Source of the DNA: DATCLA01 sp036564195
GTDB taxonomy: Bacteria; Bacillota; UBA4882; UBA8346
Reading direction: 5' to 3'
DNA: 28,921 nt
NCBI GenBank assembly: GCA_036564195.1
Contig: DATCLA010000045.1
Location: 1-28,921, forward strand
Made by a program: the position numbers and the translations under genes. Under the pieces are notes generated by a model, which was given only the letters and a program-made list of their open reading frames with translations, searched no databases and was not told the origin of the DNA. Shown one piece after another: positions 1 through 8,583 of the stretch (position 1 is the first letter of the stretch; every line of letters begins with the position of its first letter).

Positions 1-1952
1 GGATTGCTAAGGGGGACTTAACGGCAACAGTTACGCTCAAGTCAGAGCAGGATATTTTATCCCGGAGTTTGCAGCAAGTAGTTACTACGTTACGGGATCT
101 GGTGGCGGAATCCGCTTTATTGACCCGGTCGGCTCTGGAAGGCAAGCTAGAGACCAGGGGTGATCTGGCAAAATTTGAAGGTGGATACCGGGAGATTATT
201 AAAGGAGTCAATCAAACCCTGGATGCAGTAACCGAACCGGTCAGATACGCCATTGACTATCTTAACCGGATGGCTAACGGTGAATATGTTGAACCGATTA
301 CCAAAACATACTCCGGGGAATATCAGGTTTTGATGAATAGTCTGACGGTGATCCGGATTACACTCGAAAACCTCTTGAGTGAGACCACAGAATTGACGCG
401 GGCAGCCGCCGCGGGACAACTTGAAATTAGAGGCGATTTGAAAAAGTTTAAAGGTTGGTATGCCGATATTGTGGCCGGGATTAACCGGACGATTGACACT
501 TTTCTCCAGCCGCTGAATGAGGCCAGCGCTGTCTTTAGTCGGATGGCTGTAAATGATTTTACTTTAGAAATGCATGGTAACTATCAGGGAGTACTCAGTC
601 ATTTTGCTGTTGCGATCAATCAGGTTCGTGAGCGGCTGCTCGGGATTGAGGAAGCTTTTCTGTTAATTGCCCATGGTGATCTCAGCAGTTTGGAGAAGTT
701 GCAGCAGTCCGGGAAACTGTCGGAAAATGACCAGTTAGTTCCCGCAATGATTAAGATGGGAGAAGTACTTAAAGAATTGATCGATGAAACCAACCGGTTA
801 AGTCAGGCTGCTGTGAACGGCGATCTGAGCGTTCGCGGCAACGTGGACAAGTTTGAAGGTGGTTACCGGGCAATTGTTGCAGGCTTTAACTCGACACTGG
901 ATGCAATTAATGAGCCAATTGTTGAAGCTTTACAGGTATTACAGGAGTTAGTACAGGGCAACTTACAAGTGAAGATGAACGGTGAATACCAGGGAGATCA
1001 TGCCGCCTTGAAAGCAGGCATGAATCAGGCCATCGACTCCTTCGATGAGGTGCTGCGGGAGATTTATCAGGTTTCCCAACAAGTGGCTGTCGGTTCACGT
1101 CAAGTGTCCAATTCCAGCGTGACCTTATCCCAGGGAGCGTCCGAACAGGCTGGTACCATGGAGGAGATTAGCGCCTCAATTGCTGAAATCGCTTCCCAAA
1201 CCCAACAAAATGCCGCTAATGCCAATCAAGCAAGTGATCTGGCCCGAAACGCCAAGACTCAGGCGGTTGAAGGTAGCCAACAGATGAACGCGATGTTAAA
1301 CGCGATGAATGCGATCAACGAATCATCCATCAATATTTCCAAGATTATTAAAGTTATTGATGAAATTGCATTTCAAACCAATATCCTGGCCCTGAACGCT
1401 GCAGTCGAAGCAGCGCGGGCCGGTCAATACGGAAAGGGTTTTGCGGTAGTTGCCGAAGAAGTGCGTAACCTAGCGGCACGTAGCGCCACTGCGGCTAAAG
1501 AGACTACTGAAATGATTGACGGATCGATTAAAAAAGTGGAACTTGGCAGTAAAATTGCTCGGGACACTGCGGCAGCGTTAAATACTATTGTCAACAGCGT
1601 TACCCGGACTACCGATTTAATGGAGCAGATTGCCGCTGCCTCTAATGAACAGGCGACTGCTATTAGCCAGATTAACCAAGGAGTTGCTCAAGTCTCTAAG
1701 GTAACCCAGAATGCTACGGCGATTGCGGAAGAAAGTGCTGCCGCCAGTGAGGAATTGGCCAACCAGGCAAAGCAGCTAGAAGAGATGGTAGCCAAATTTA
1801 AGATTAGTGATAGCCAAACTGAAAAAGGCTTATCAAATACAGGAGAGCTTACTGCCAGTCCTCCGGCACCGGCAGCAATAGCAACCAAGGTCAGTCCGAC
1901 GTTAGCGGAAACTGGTATTAAGCTTGACGATGATGAATTTGATAAATATTAA
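1..1952 (+). CDS. Methyl-accepting chemotaxis protein, poly-HAMP type, 5' end cut off by window edge
   Basis: This is the C-terminal part of a chemoreceptor that signals to CheA. The reading frame stays open to the window edge (first full codon at position 3) and encodes a HAMP-like unit (IAKGDLTATVTLKSEQDIL) that matches the second HAMP unit of the two complete receptors here, so the TTG at 69 is internal and the real start lies upstream. Visible in order are about eight HAMP-like units (alternating AAxxGxLxxRGDxxKFxGGY and RMAxxDxxxxMxGxYQG types), the methyl-accepting signalling domain with the hairpin tip AFQTNILALNAAVEAARAG (about 1365-1420), a roughly 45-residue Pro/Ala/Thr-rich linker, and the tail LDDDEFDKY. 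The membrane and sensor part is missing, so the stimulus cannot be judged. A terminator follows directly. Family is certain; ligand unknown. Confidence 0.95.
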   Translation, partial: IAKGDLTATVTLKSEQDILSRSLQQVVTTLRDLVAESALLTRSALEGKLETRGDLAKFEGGYREIIKGVNQTLDAVTEPVRYAIDYLNRMANGEYVEPITKTYSGEYQVLMNSLTVIRITLENLLSETTELTRAAAAGQLEIRGDLKKFKGWYADIVAGINRTIDTFLQPLNEASAVFSRMAVNDFTLEMHGNYQGVLSHFAVAINQVRERLLGIEEAFLLIAHGDLSSLEKLQQSGKLSENDQLVPAMIKMGEVLKELIDETNRLSQAAVNGDLSVRGNVDKFEGGYRAIVAGFNSTLDAINEPIVEALQVLQELVQGNLQVKMNGEYQGDHAALKAGMNQAIDSFDEVLREIYQVSQQVAVGSRQVSNSSVTLSQGASEQAGTMEEISASIAEIASQTQQNAANANQASDLARNAKTQAVEGSQQMNAMLNAMNAINESSINISKIIKVIDEIAFQTNILALNAAVEAARAGQYGKGFAVVAEEVRNLAARSATAAKETTEMIDGSIKKVELGSKIARDTAAALNTIVNSVTRTTDLMEQIAAASNEQATAISQINQGVAQVSKVTQNATAIAEESAAASEELANQAKQLEEMVAKFKISDSQTEKGLSNTGELTASPPAPAAIATKVSPTLAETGIKLDDDEFDKY

Positions 1953-2009
1953 TCCGCAGTTTGCTCTGGCCCACAGTGCTTTGAGCGATTTGACTTAAAT
2001 TACACAAAG

Positions 2010-2042
2010 AACACTCTAGGTAACCTCCTATGAGTGTTTTTT
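2010..2042 (+). terminator. Intrinsic terminator after the first chemoreceptor
   Basis: The arms AACACTCTAGG and CCTA-T-GAGTGTT pair over 11 bp with one bulged T and a 6-nt loop, followed by a run of six T. It ends the receptor transcript before the next promoter. Confidence 0.85.
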
Positions 2043-2063
2043 CCTAAAACAGCAGTCTTTTTA

Positions 2064-2090
2064 TAAAGTCCTACCGGCTTTTGTCGATAT
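2064..2090 (+). promoter_or_regulatory. SigD/FliA-type promoter for the hybrid kinase - regulator - cheB unit
   Basis: TAAA at 2064-2067, a 15-nt spacer, then GTCGATAT at 2083-2090. This matches the motility sigma factor consensus TAAA-N15-GCCGATAT except for one base. It lies between the terminator of the receptor gene and the kinase gene. Transcription would begin near 2097. Confidence 0.8.
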
Positions 2091-2097
2091 ATAATGA

Positions 2098-2266
2098 AGA
2101 GCTAAAGGTGGAATATTTAGCTATAGATGGTGCCCCCAAAGCCCGGGGAGTAAACTATTTGTCATGAAAATCGGTGCTTCTTATCAAGCGAGGAAAAGAA
2201 GTTTCACTTCACAAGTTCGATCATATTGAAGCGGTTTCGTTCAATATTAAAAAAGGACTAAAGATC
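2098..2266 (+). promoter_or_regulatory. Long leader of the hybrid kinase mRNA with small hairpins
   Basis: About 170 nt separate the predicted start of transcription from the kinase ATG. A 7-bp hairpin (AGCTAAA at 2100-2106 with TTTAGCT at 2116-2122) and a C-rich/G-rich pair (CCCC near 2133 with GGGG near 2145) can form. No known riboswitch consensus is recognised, and whether the leader regulates anything is not known. Confidence 0.25.
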
Positions 2267-4603
2267 ATGAAACCAAAAGTGACAAAGCTGCCCTTAAGCT
2301 CGGAGCTGGCCGTTCTTACTTTGGTAAGTATCGGCGACGGGGTTATTACAACTGATTTAAACGGAAAAATCCGGTTTATGAATGCGGTCGCAGAGACTTT
2401 AACCGGGTGGACCTTAGCGGAAGCTTTGGGACGGGATATACAGGAAGTTTTTGTGCTGATTGATAAATTAACCGGAACACCGGCAGACAACCCGGTTACT
2501 CAAGCCTTAAGTAACGGTAAAATTACCGGACTTAAAAATCATACTGTCTTAATCAACCGGTGCCAGGAGGAAAAGTATATCTCCGCCAGCACCGCCCCGA
2601 TTAGAAATCAAGCGGGACAAAGCGTCGGGGCTGTAATTGTTTGCCGGGATATCAACCGGATTAAGTTAGTTGAAGAAGAAGTTGTCCGGGAACGCAAGAA
2701 TTTTGTAGCGATCTTTGAGTCCGCACCGATTGGGATGATGATCTTAGACCGGCAACTTACGATTATTCAGGTTAACGATGCTACTTTACAGATTTTTCAA
2801 AAGGAGCGGACTAGTTTACTCAATCAAAGATACGGCAATGGTCTGGGTTGCTTTAACTTATTAAACGGTAAGGGCTGTGGTAATAATCCCGAATGTGACG
2901 AGCAGTGCCGGTTTAAGCAAGCGGTAGAAACCGTTTTTAATTCCGGGAAAGCCATCCGGGATCTGGAATTTTACCAAACCTTCCAAATCGGTAATCAAAA
3001 TAGACAACTCTGGTTACGAGTCAGTTTGGTTCCGGTTACAATCGACGATCAATCCGATGTGGTAGTAGTCCTTGATGATATTACCGAACGCAAATTAGCT
3101 GAGCAGAAACTACGTCATGCTAAAGAAGCAGCGGAAATCGCTAATGTAGCCAAGAGTGAATTTTTGGCTAACATGAGTCACGAAATCCGTACTCCTTTAA
3201 ACGGGATTCTCGGAATGATCGAGTTGACTTTAGCAACTGATTTAACCCCGGAACAAAGAGATAATCTGCTGACAGCCCAAACGTGTGCGCAGGGACTGCT
3301 GAAAGTGATTAATGATATCTTGGATTTTTCCAGGATTGAAGCAGGTAAGCTGAGTATTGAGCTAGTTCCCTTTGAACTGCGGCAGCTGGTTATGACTTTG
3401 GCCCGAACACATGAATTAAGGGCAGCGGAGAAAGGGGTGACTCTTAAGGTTCAAATTGAGGAGACAGTCCCTCCGAAGCTGCTGGGTGATCCGTACCGGT
3501 TACAACAAGTCCTCAATAACCTGCTGGCCAATGCGGTAAAATTTACCACCGCCGGTGAGATCAACCTGAAGATTACCAGGGAACGACTAAAGCAAAACCA
3601 ATGTCAGCTACGGTTTTCCGTTAGTGATACTGGTATTGGGATCGCCCCATCAGAAATGAAACGGTTATTTAAGAGTTTTAGTCAGGTTGACGGGTCAATT
3701 ACCAGAAAATACGGTGGTACTGGGCTGGGGTTGGTCATCTCGAAACGGCTGGTGGAGATGATGGGGGGCACCATTTGGGTTGAGAGTGTGAAAGGTAAAG
3801 GCAGTACCTTTATTTTTACGGTAAAGTTAGGTGTTGGAAATGAATTGAACACCACTCCAAGGGCCACAACTGTGACAGCGGCTCCGGGTCAAGCCCTTCG
3901 GATTCTGGTTGTTGAAGATGATCGAATTAACCAAACTGTGACTGAACAAATCCTTCAGAAAGCGGGCCATCATACTGCGGTGGCTGTGAATGGTCGGGAA
4001 GCATTGGCGAAATTGGCGCGTCAAGAATTTGATCTGGTATTGATGGATATTCAAATGCCCGAAATGGACGGAATTGAGGCTACCCGGCAAATTCGCCACC
4101 GGGAGCAGGGCCGGGGGCACTTGCCGGTGATTGCTTTGACTGCCCATGCTTTACAGGGGGACCGGGAAAAGTTTTTAGCAATAGGGTTGGACGGTTACCT
4201 AGCCAAACCATTTACACCAGCAGAATTATTTGAAGAGATTAACCGGGTCCTTCGGAAAGTAAAACAACAGCAAATGAAGCCGGCAACTTCAAACCTTAAG
4301 TCACCTGCCGGGAACGGTGCTAACTCGATTAGGAACAGTGATCTGATTGAACAATTAAACCGAGTCGAACAGGCAGTAGCCAGCGGTGATTTGGGTGAGG
4401 TGGAACGCTGCGCCAGTCTGGTTAAGCAGCAAGCCGCTCAAGGCGGTGCTCAAATCATAAAGGATTATCTCTTAAAAATCGTAATTGCCGCCCGAAAAGG
4501 CGACCTGAACGGGATCAGGAAGCTATACCCAACTTTGAAGGCAGTACTTGCCGAAGAGTTAAAAGGAGGAAGCAAAGATGCGGATTCTAATTGCAGAAGA
4601 TGA
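2267..4603 (+). CDS. PAS-PAS hybrid histidine kinase with receiver and degenerate Hpt-like tail
   Basis: A 778-residue sensor kinase without a clear membrane segment, so probably cytoplasmic. Order: PAS 1 (about 15-125), PAS 2 with a four-Cys insert (C195, C204, C210, C214; about 140-280), HisKA with phospho-acceptor H305 in SHEIRTP, HATPase with N box (NLLANAVKF), DTGIGI and GGTGLGL, a receiver with D594 in MDIQMPEMDG, and an about 80-residue helical C-terminus that resembles Hpt domains but lacks the HxLKG histidine. ATG 2267 is chosen over the in-frame GTG at 2174 because AAAAGGA lies 9 nt upstream of it and PAS homology only begins after it. It overlaps the next gene by 26 bp, so the two are translationally coupled. 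It is likely to phosphorylate its own receiver and/or the neighbouring regulator; the signal is unknown. Confidence 0.9.
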   Translation: MKPKVTKLPLSSELAVLTLVSIGDGVITTDLNGKIRFMNAVAETLTGWTLAEALGRDIQEVFVLIDKLTGTPADNPVTQALSNGKITGLKNHTVLINRCQEEKYISASTAPIRNQAGQSVGAVIVCRDINRIKLVEEEVVRERKNFVAIFESAPIGMMILDRQLTIIQVNDATLQIFQKERTSLLNQRYGNGLGCFNLLNGKGCGNNPECDEQCRFKQAVETVFNSGKAIRDLEFYQTFQIGNQNRQLWLRVSLVPVTIDDQSDVVVVLDDITERKLAEQKLRHAKEAAEIANVAKSEFLANMSHEIRTPLNGILGMIELTLATDLTPEQRDNLLTAQTCAQGLLKVINDILDFSRIEAGKLSIELVPFELRQLVMTLARTHELRAAEKGVTLKVQIEETVPPKLLGDPYRLQQVLNNLLANAVKFTTAGEINLKITRERLKQNQCQLRFSVSDTGIGIAPSEMKRLFKSFSQVDGSITRKYGGTGLGLVISKRLVEMMGGTIWVESVKGKGSTFIFTVKLGVGNELNTTPRATTVTAAPGQALRILVVEDDRINQTVTEQILQKAGHHTAVAVNGREALAKLARQEFDLVLMDIQMPEMDGIEATRQIRHREQGRGHLPVIALTAHALQGDREKFLAIGLDGYLAKPFTPAELFEEINRVLRKVKQQQMKPATSNLKSPAGNGANSIRNSDLIEQLNRVEQAVASGDLGEVERCASLVKQQAAQGGAQIIKDYLLKIVIAARKGDLNGIRKLYPTLKAVLAEELKGGSKDADSNCRR

Positions 4604-4976
4604 TTTGGCCAGCCGGAAGTTTTTGGATAAGTTTTTGTCGGCGTACGGTGACTGTGACCTGACGGTGGATGGGAGTGAAGCGGTCGATGCTTTCAAGCTG
4701 GCCTGGGAGGAGAACCAACCGTATGATCTGATCTGTTTGGACATTATGATGCCTAATTGTGACGGGTATCAGGCGCTCCGGGCCATTCGGGAGTGGGAGC
4801 AGGAAAAGGGAATCATTGGGGAAAAACGGGTCAAAATTATTATGACCACTGCTTTAAATGAACCGCATCATGTCTTTGAAGCGTTTGATGCCGGTTGTGA
4901 GGCTTATGCCGCGAAGCCCATTAATACCAAAAAATTTATTGAAGTGATGCAGCGGCTGGGATTGGCAGTCCAGTAA
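4578..4976 (+). CDS. Single-domain response regulator (CheY-like receiver)
   Basis: A 132-residue stand-alone receiver with an acidic pocket (E7, D8, D9), phospho-acceptor D55 in CLDIMMPNCDG, T90/T91 and K113. There is no output domain. The start overlaps the end of the hybrid kinase gene and has AAAAGGAGG upstream, suggesting coupled translation and stoichiometric expression with that kinase. cheB follows after 17 bp. It may take phosphate from the hybrid kinase, from CheA, or from both. Its sequence resembles the receiver family often found next to kinases in clostridial and deltaproteobacterial chemotaxis clusters rather than the classical flagellar CheY, so the symbol cheY is not assigned. 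Confidence 0.88.
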   Translation: MRILIAEDDLASRKFLDKFLSAYGDCDLTVDGSEAVDAFKLAWEENQPYDLICLDIMMPNCDGYQALRAIREWEQEKGIIGEKRVKIIMTTALNEPHHVFEAFDAGCEAYAAKPINTKKFIEVMQRLGLAVQ

Positions 4977-4993
4977 CTAGGGGAGATGAAACT

Positions 4994-6034
4994 TTGGATA
5001 TTAAAAGAAAGATTAAGGTCCTGATCGTTGATGACTCGTTGCTGTTCCGTGAGACATTGGCCCGGGGGATTGCCAAGGATCCGGCCATAAATGTGGTGGG
5101 TACGGCTGCTGATCCATACCAGGCCAGTGAGTTGATTGTTAAATTGGAACCGGATGTTATGACTTTGGATGTTGAAATGCCCCGAATGAACGGGATTGAC
5201 TTTTTGCGGAAATTAATGCCGCAGCATCCTTTACCGGTAGTGATGGTCAGCGGAGTTGACAGCAGTGTATTCGATGCTTTAAACGCCGGCGCGGTAGACT
5301 TCGTAAATAAACCGGATTTTAAAAACCGTAATGGCTTAGAGTTGTTGTTCAACGAATTGATCGTTAAAATTAAAATTGCATCAACTGCCAAACTGGGGCA
5401 TTGGAAAACCTCAACCGGTCCGAGCAAAATGATGCCAAAGGTTAATTCCGGGAGTCCGGTTCAGGTTATTGCCATCGGGGCTTCGACCGGCGGCACTGAA
5501 GCTACCGAAAGGGTGTTGAGAGAGTTTCCACCGAATATGCCGGGGACAGTGGTCGTCCAACATATGCCGGCATTGTTTACCCGGATGTACGCGGAGCGAC
5601 TGAATAATATTTGCCTGATGGAGGTGAAGGAGGCAGAAAACGGTGACCGGGTTTATCCGGGGCGGATTTTGATTGCACCGGGCGATTATCAGATGCGCTT
5701 GAAGAAAGCAGGCAGTGAATTTATGGTGGAATGTTTCAAAGGGGAAAAAGTTAATGGCCATTGCCCTTCGGTGGATGTTTTGTTTAACTCAGTAGCCCAA
5801 CAAGCCGGACGGTCCGCGGTAGGGGTCATTTTAACCGGGATGGGGGCGGATGGTGCCCAGGGTTTATTAGCAATGCGCCGGCAGGGCGCCAGAACTATCG
5901 GACAAGATGAAGCAAGTTCTGTGGTTTACGGCATGCCGAAAGTCGCTTATGAAATGGGAGCAGTCGAACAGCAAGCTCCGCCCGACAGCATTGCCGGATT
6001 AATATATAATTTGGTTTACCAAAATAGACAATAA
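4994..6034 (+). CDS. cheB: Chemotaxis response regulator / receptor methylesterase-glutamine deamidase CheB
   Basis: CheB removes methyl groups from receptor glutamates and deamidates glutamines, in adaptation. The 346 residues comprise an N-terminal receiver (phospho-acceptor D59 in LDVEMPRMNG) joined by a linker to the CheB catalytic domain (about 155-340). The catalytic triad is visible as S164 (GASTGG), H190 (VQHMP) and D286 (GMGADGA), the same numbering as in E. coli CheB. The start is TTG at 4994 with AGGGGAGATG upstream. It is the last gene of the unit that begins with the hybrid kinase and is followed by a strong hairpin. Its counter-enzyme CheR is encoded at 11555. Confidence 0.96.
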   Translation: MDIKRKIKVLIVDDSLLFRETLARGIAKDPAINVVGTAADPYQASELIVKLEPDVMTLDVEMPRMNGIDFLRKLMPQHPLPVVMVSGVDSSVFDALNAGAVDFVNKPDFKNRNGLELLFNELIVKIKIASTAKLGHWKTSTGPSKMMPKVNSGSPVQVIAIGASTGGTEATERVLREFPPNMPGTVVVQHMPALFTRMYAERLNNICLMEVKEAENGDRVYPGRILIAPGDYQMRLKKAGSEFMVECFKGEKVNGHCPSVDVLFNSVAQQAGRSAVGVILTGMGADGAQGLLAMRRQGARTIGQDEASSVVYGMPKVAYEMGAVEQQAPPDSIAGLIYNLVYQNRQ

Positions 6035-6073
6035 TGGCTTTTAGGATTGGTAATTACCGCTATTATAAAACGG

Positions 6074-6119
6074 TTTTCATAAAAATAACCCTTCTTACTA
6101 AGGGTTATTTTTATGAAAA
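6074..6119. terminator. Perfect 20-bp palindrome, probable bidirectional terminator after cheB
   Basis: The arms at 6074-6093 and 6100-6119 are perfectly complementary over 20 bp, with a 6-nt loop (CTTACT). The inner AATAACCCTT/AAGGGTTATT part is followed by TTT on both strands, so it can act as an intrinsic terminator in either direction. Confidence 0.75.
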
Positions 6120-6123
6120 TCGC

Positions 6124-6150
6124 TCATCTTCTATGGTAAGTTGCCGATAT
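6124..6150 (+). promoter_or_regulatory. Possible SigD-type promoter for cheA
   Basis: GCCGATAT at 6143-6150 is a perfect match to the motility-sigma -10 element. The base stretch 15 nt upstream (TCAT, 6124-6127) matches TAAA only in two positions. The site lies between the cheB terminator and the cheA ribosome site, about 55 nt upstream of the ATG. Confidence 0.45.
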
Positions 6151-6205
6151 AATTATTATTAATTAAATTGTAGCAAGCTACGAAGCATCATGGAGGGAAA
6201 TATCT

Positions 6206-8227
6206 ATGGCGAGTACTGAGCGTGAACCGATGTTAGAAATGTATTTATTTGAAACCGGTCAGTTGCTTCAAGAGTTGGAGCAGGTAATCCTCGACAGTGA
6301 ACAGGCGGAAGGCCTTGAAAAGTCAATTGATACAATATTTCGGATCATGCACACCATTAAGGGTAATTCAGCAATGATGCTCTTTAACAATATTGCAGAA
6401 CTTGCCCATAAGGTGGAAGATCTCTTTGCACTGCTCCGAGAGGGACAGCCGCAGGGTTTCGATCATTCAGCAATAATTGATTTGGTATTGGAAGCGGTGG
6501 ACTTTTTCAAAGCTGAGCTTACCAAGCTCCAAAATGGCCAGGAAGCTGATGGTAAAGCCGACAGTCTAATGGCTACCATTGATCAGCTTCTGCAGCAATT
6601 GGGCGGGAAAAAGCGCGAGAAGCAAAACCAGCCGGTTGCGGAGGCCCAAAAATATTACATTGCAAGCGAGCGGCCGATAAGCACAGACCGGGAGTACCGG
6701 GCGGTAGTCAAATTCAGTGACGACTGTGATTTAATCGATGTCCGGGCTATGTCATTAATTGGAAATCTGCGTAAAGTAGTAACCGGGCTGCAATATTACC
6801 CGGAGGATTTAATCGATAACGAGGAAGGGATCACCTGTCTCAAAACACAGGGTTTAACCGTTGATTTTGATTTTACCTGCCCTAGGGAGGAGGTTGAAGC
6901 GGTATTCCGACAGACGCCCTTCTTGGCAGACTGGCAATTAATTAATACCCATCAATTGAATCCGACACCGCAGGCGAATCCGGACCCCGGCCTTCAAGAA
7001 AAGTCGGCGGAGCAAACCCCCAGTCAGGCAGTAGACCAGGCTAAGCAGCAGTCGGCAGATGGCAACGGCGGTTTCAAACCAAAATTGATCAGTGTTAATA
7101 TCTATAAGTTGGACTTGCTGATGGATCTAGTAGGTGAACTGGTAATTGCCGAAGCCATGGTCACCCGGCATCCGGAGCTTGAAGGATTGCCGCTGCGGAA
7201 CTTTCACAAGGCAGCTTTGCAACTTCGTAAACTCACCAATGAATTGCAGGATGTGGTAATGTCCGTCCGGATGGTGCCGTTAGCCGGTACCTTTCAAAAG
7301 ATGAACCGGATCGTCCGGGATATGAACCGGAATCTGGGCCGAAATGTCCGGCTTGAGATTAGCGGTGCTGAGACCGAAGTGGATAAGAATATCATTGAAC
7401 ATATTTCCGACCCCTTAATGCACTTAATCCGCAATGCTGTTGACCATGGCATTGAACCGGCTGAGGAACGGCTGGCCCAAGGTAAATCCGAGAGGGGAAC
7501 CGTTTGGTTGGAGGCACGTAATTCCGGAAGTGATGTCTTAATTATCGTCAGGGATGACGGGCGGGGGCTGGATCGGAGTAAAATTTTGGAAAAGGCCAAA
7601 CAGCGGGGGCTGATTAAGCAAGAAGAAGTCGAAATGACCGATAAAGAGGTTTTTTCATTAATTCTCTTACCCGGATTTTCAACTAATGACCAGGTTACTA
7701 AGTATTCCGGCCGGGGAGTCGGAATGGACGTAGTGGTCAAAGGCTTGGAAAAGCTGGGCGGTAAAATACTGATTGACAGTGTTTGGGGGCAAGGGACGAC
7801 GTTTACCTTGAAGATCCCATTAACCCTAGCCATTATCGACGGGATGACGATTAAGGTTGGCGATTCTTTATATACCGTACCGATCACTGCGATCCGGGAA
7901 TCTTTCCGGATGAAAGCGGAAGAACTGATTACCGATCCTGATGGCCACGAAATGATCATGATCCGGGGAAAGTGTTACCCGATTGTCCGCTTGCATCGAG
8001 TCTTTGGGGTGAAAACCAGTGTGACTGAATTAACTGAAGGTATTATGATGATGGTTGAGAATAATGAAAACGCCTTCTGCCTCTTTGCCGACCAACTCTT
8101 GGGTGAACAACAAGTGGTGGTGAAAGCTTTACCGCGTTACATCCATAAAGTCAAAGGAATTGCTGGCTGTACCTTGCTAGGTAATGGTGCAATCAGTCTG
8201 ATCCTAGATGTGGCGGGACTGATTTAA
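6206..8227 (+). CDS. cheA: Chemotaxis histidine kinase CheA
   Basis: CheA couples receptor state to phosphorylation of CheY and CheB. The 673 residues show the usual order: P1 Hpt domain with H49 in IMHTIKGNSAM; a P2-like regulator-binding domain (about 165-245); a Gln/Pro-rich linker; dimerisation P3 from about 296; the ATPase P4 with NAVDHG (about 408), RDDGRG and GRGVGMDVV; and a CheW-like P5 from about 545 to the end. ATG 6206 has GGAGGG upstream. It stands alone between two terminators, with its own candidate SigD promoter. No CheW gene is seen in the window, so the adaptor must be encoded elsewhere. Confidence 0.97.
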   Translation: MASTEREPMLEMYLFETGQLLQELEQVILDSEQAEGLEKSIDTIFRIMHTIKGNSAMMLFNNIAELAHKVEDLFALLREGQPQGFDHSAIIDLVLEAVDFFKAELTKLQNGQEADGKADSLMATIDQLLQQLGGKKREKQNQPVAEAQKYYIASERPISTDREYRAVVKFSDDCDLIDVRAMSLIGNLRKVVTGLQYYPEDLIDNEEGITCLKTQGLTVDFDFTCPREEVEAVFRQTPFLADWQLINTHQLNPTPQANPDPGLQEKSAEQTPSQAVDQAKQQSADGNGGFKPKLISVNIYKLDLLMDLVGELVIAEAMVTRHPELEGLPLRNFHKAALQLRKLTNELQDVVMSVRMVPLAGTFQKMNRIVRDMNRNLGRNVRLEISGAETEVDKNIIEHISDPLMHLIRNAVDHGIEPAEERLAQGKSERGTVWLEARNSGSDVLIIVRDDGRGLDRSKILEKAKQRGLIKQEEVEMTDKEVFSLILLPGFSTNDQVTKYSGRGVGMDVVVKGLEKLGGKILIDSVWGQGTTFTLKIPLTLAIIDGMTIKVGDSLYTVPITAIRESFRMKAEELITDPDGHEMIMIRGKCYPIVRLHRVFGVKTSVTELTEGIMMMVENNENAFCLFADQLLGEQQVVVKALPRYIHKVKGIAGCTLLGNGAISLILDVAGLI

Positions 8228-8322
8228 AAAGGTTTTTATTATTTATTCCAAGTATAAGCAGTGAATACGTTCAGATAGGCATTAACGCTAACTCACCGGA
8301 ATATCAGGAAAATTTAACCGGA

Positions 8323-8347
8323 GAAAGGAAGTGGCAGCACTCTTTTT
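8323..8347 (+). terminator. Probable intrinsic terminator after cheA
   Basis: AAAGGAAGTG and CACTCTTTTT pair around a GCAG loop with one mismatch and two G-U pairs, ending in a run of seven T. It lies about 100 nt after the cheA stop codon. The rest of the 8228-8583 gap holds the SigD-type promoter of the next receptor and no other recognised feature. Confidence 0.6.
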
Positions 8348-8469
8348 TTGTGTTGATAGTTCCGACTGTAAGCAGTCTAAGTTTTTAAAGGCCCGAGTTC
8401 TTTCAGAAAAGGTTCCAACGTTAGCTTTAAGATTTTTTAAAATTAGGACTAACAATAAGTTAAAAATAG

Positions 8470-8496
8470 TAAAGTTTATGTTATGAATGTCGATAT
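8470..8496 (+). promoter_or_regulatory. SigD/FliA-type promoter for the second chemoreceptor
   Basis: TAAA at 8470-8473, exactly 15 nt, then GTCGATAT at 8489-8496. Both hexamer-like parts are identical to those at 2064-2090. It lies about 90 nt upstream of the receptor start codon. Confidence 0.8.
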
Positions 8497-8583
8497 AACC
8501 TATAACAAAAGTAACAAAGTGTCTAAAAAATTGTTAAGGGACTAGTTGCAATCATGAAAAAACGAAAAATGGGAGGGCGCGGG

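Noticed and set aside
69..71. TTG as the start of the first chemoreceptor gene
   Set aside because: The frame is open to the window edge and encodes a HAMP unit conserved in the other two receptors, so the gene is truncated rather than starting here.
2101..2180. Possible c-di-GMP or other riboswitch in the hybrid kinase leader
   Set aside because: The G/C-rich stretch and hairpin do not match the GEMM or any other consensus that I can recall; kept only as a structured leader.
7294..7959. 221-codon antisense ORF within cheA
   Set aside because: It is the reverse-frame shadow of conserved CheA coding sequence, with no ribosome site or plausible domain.
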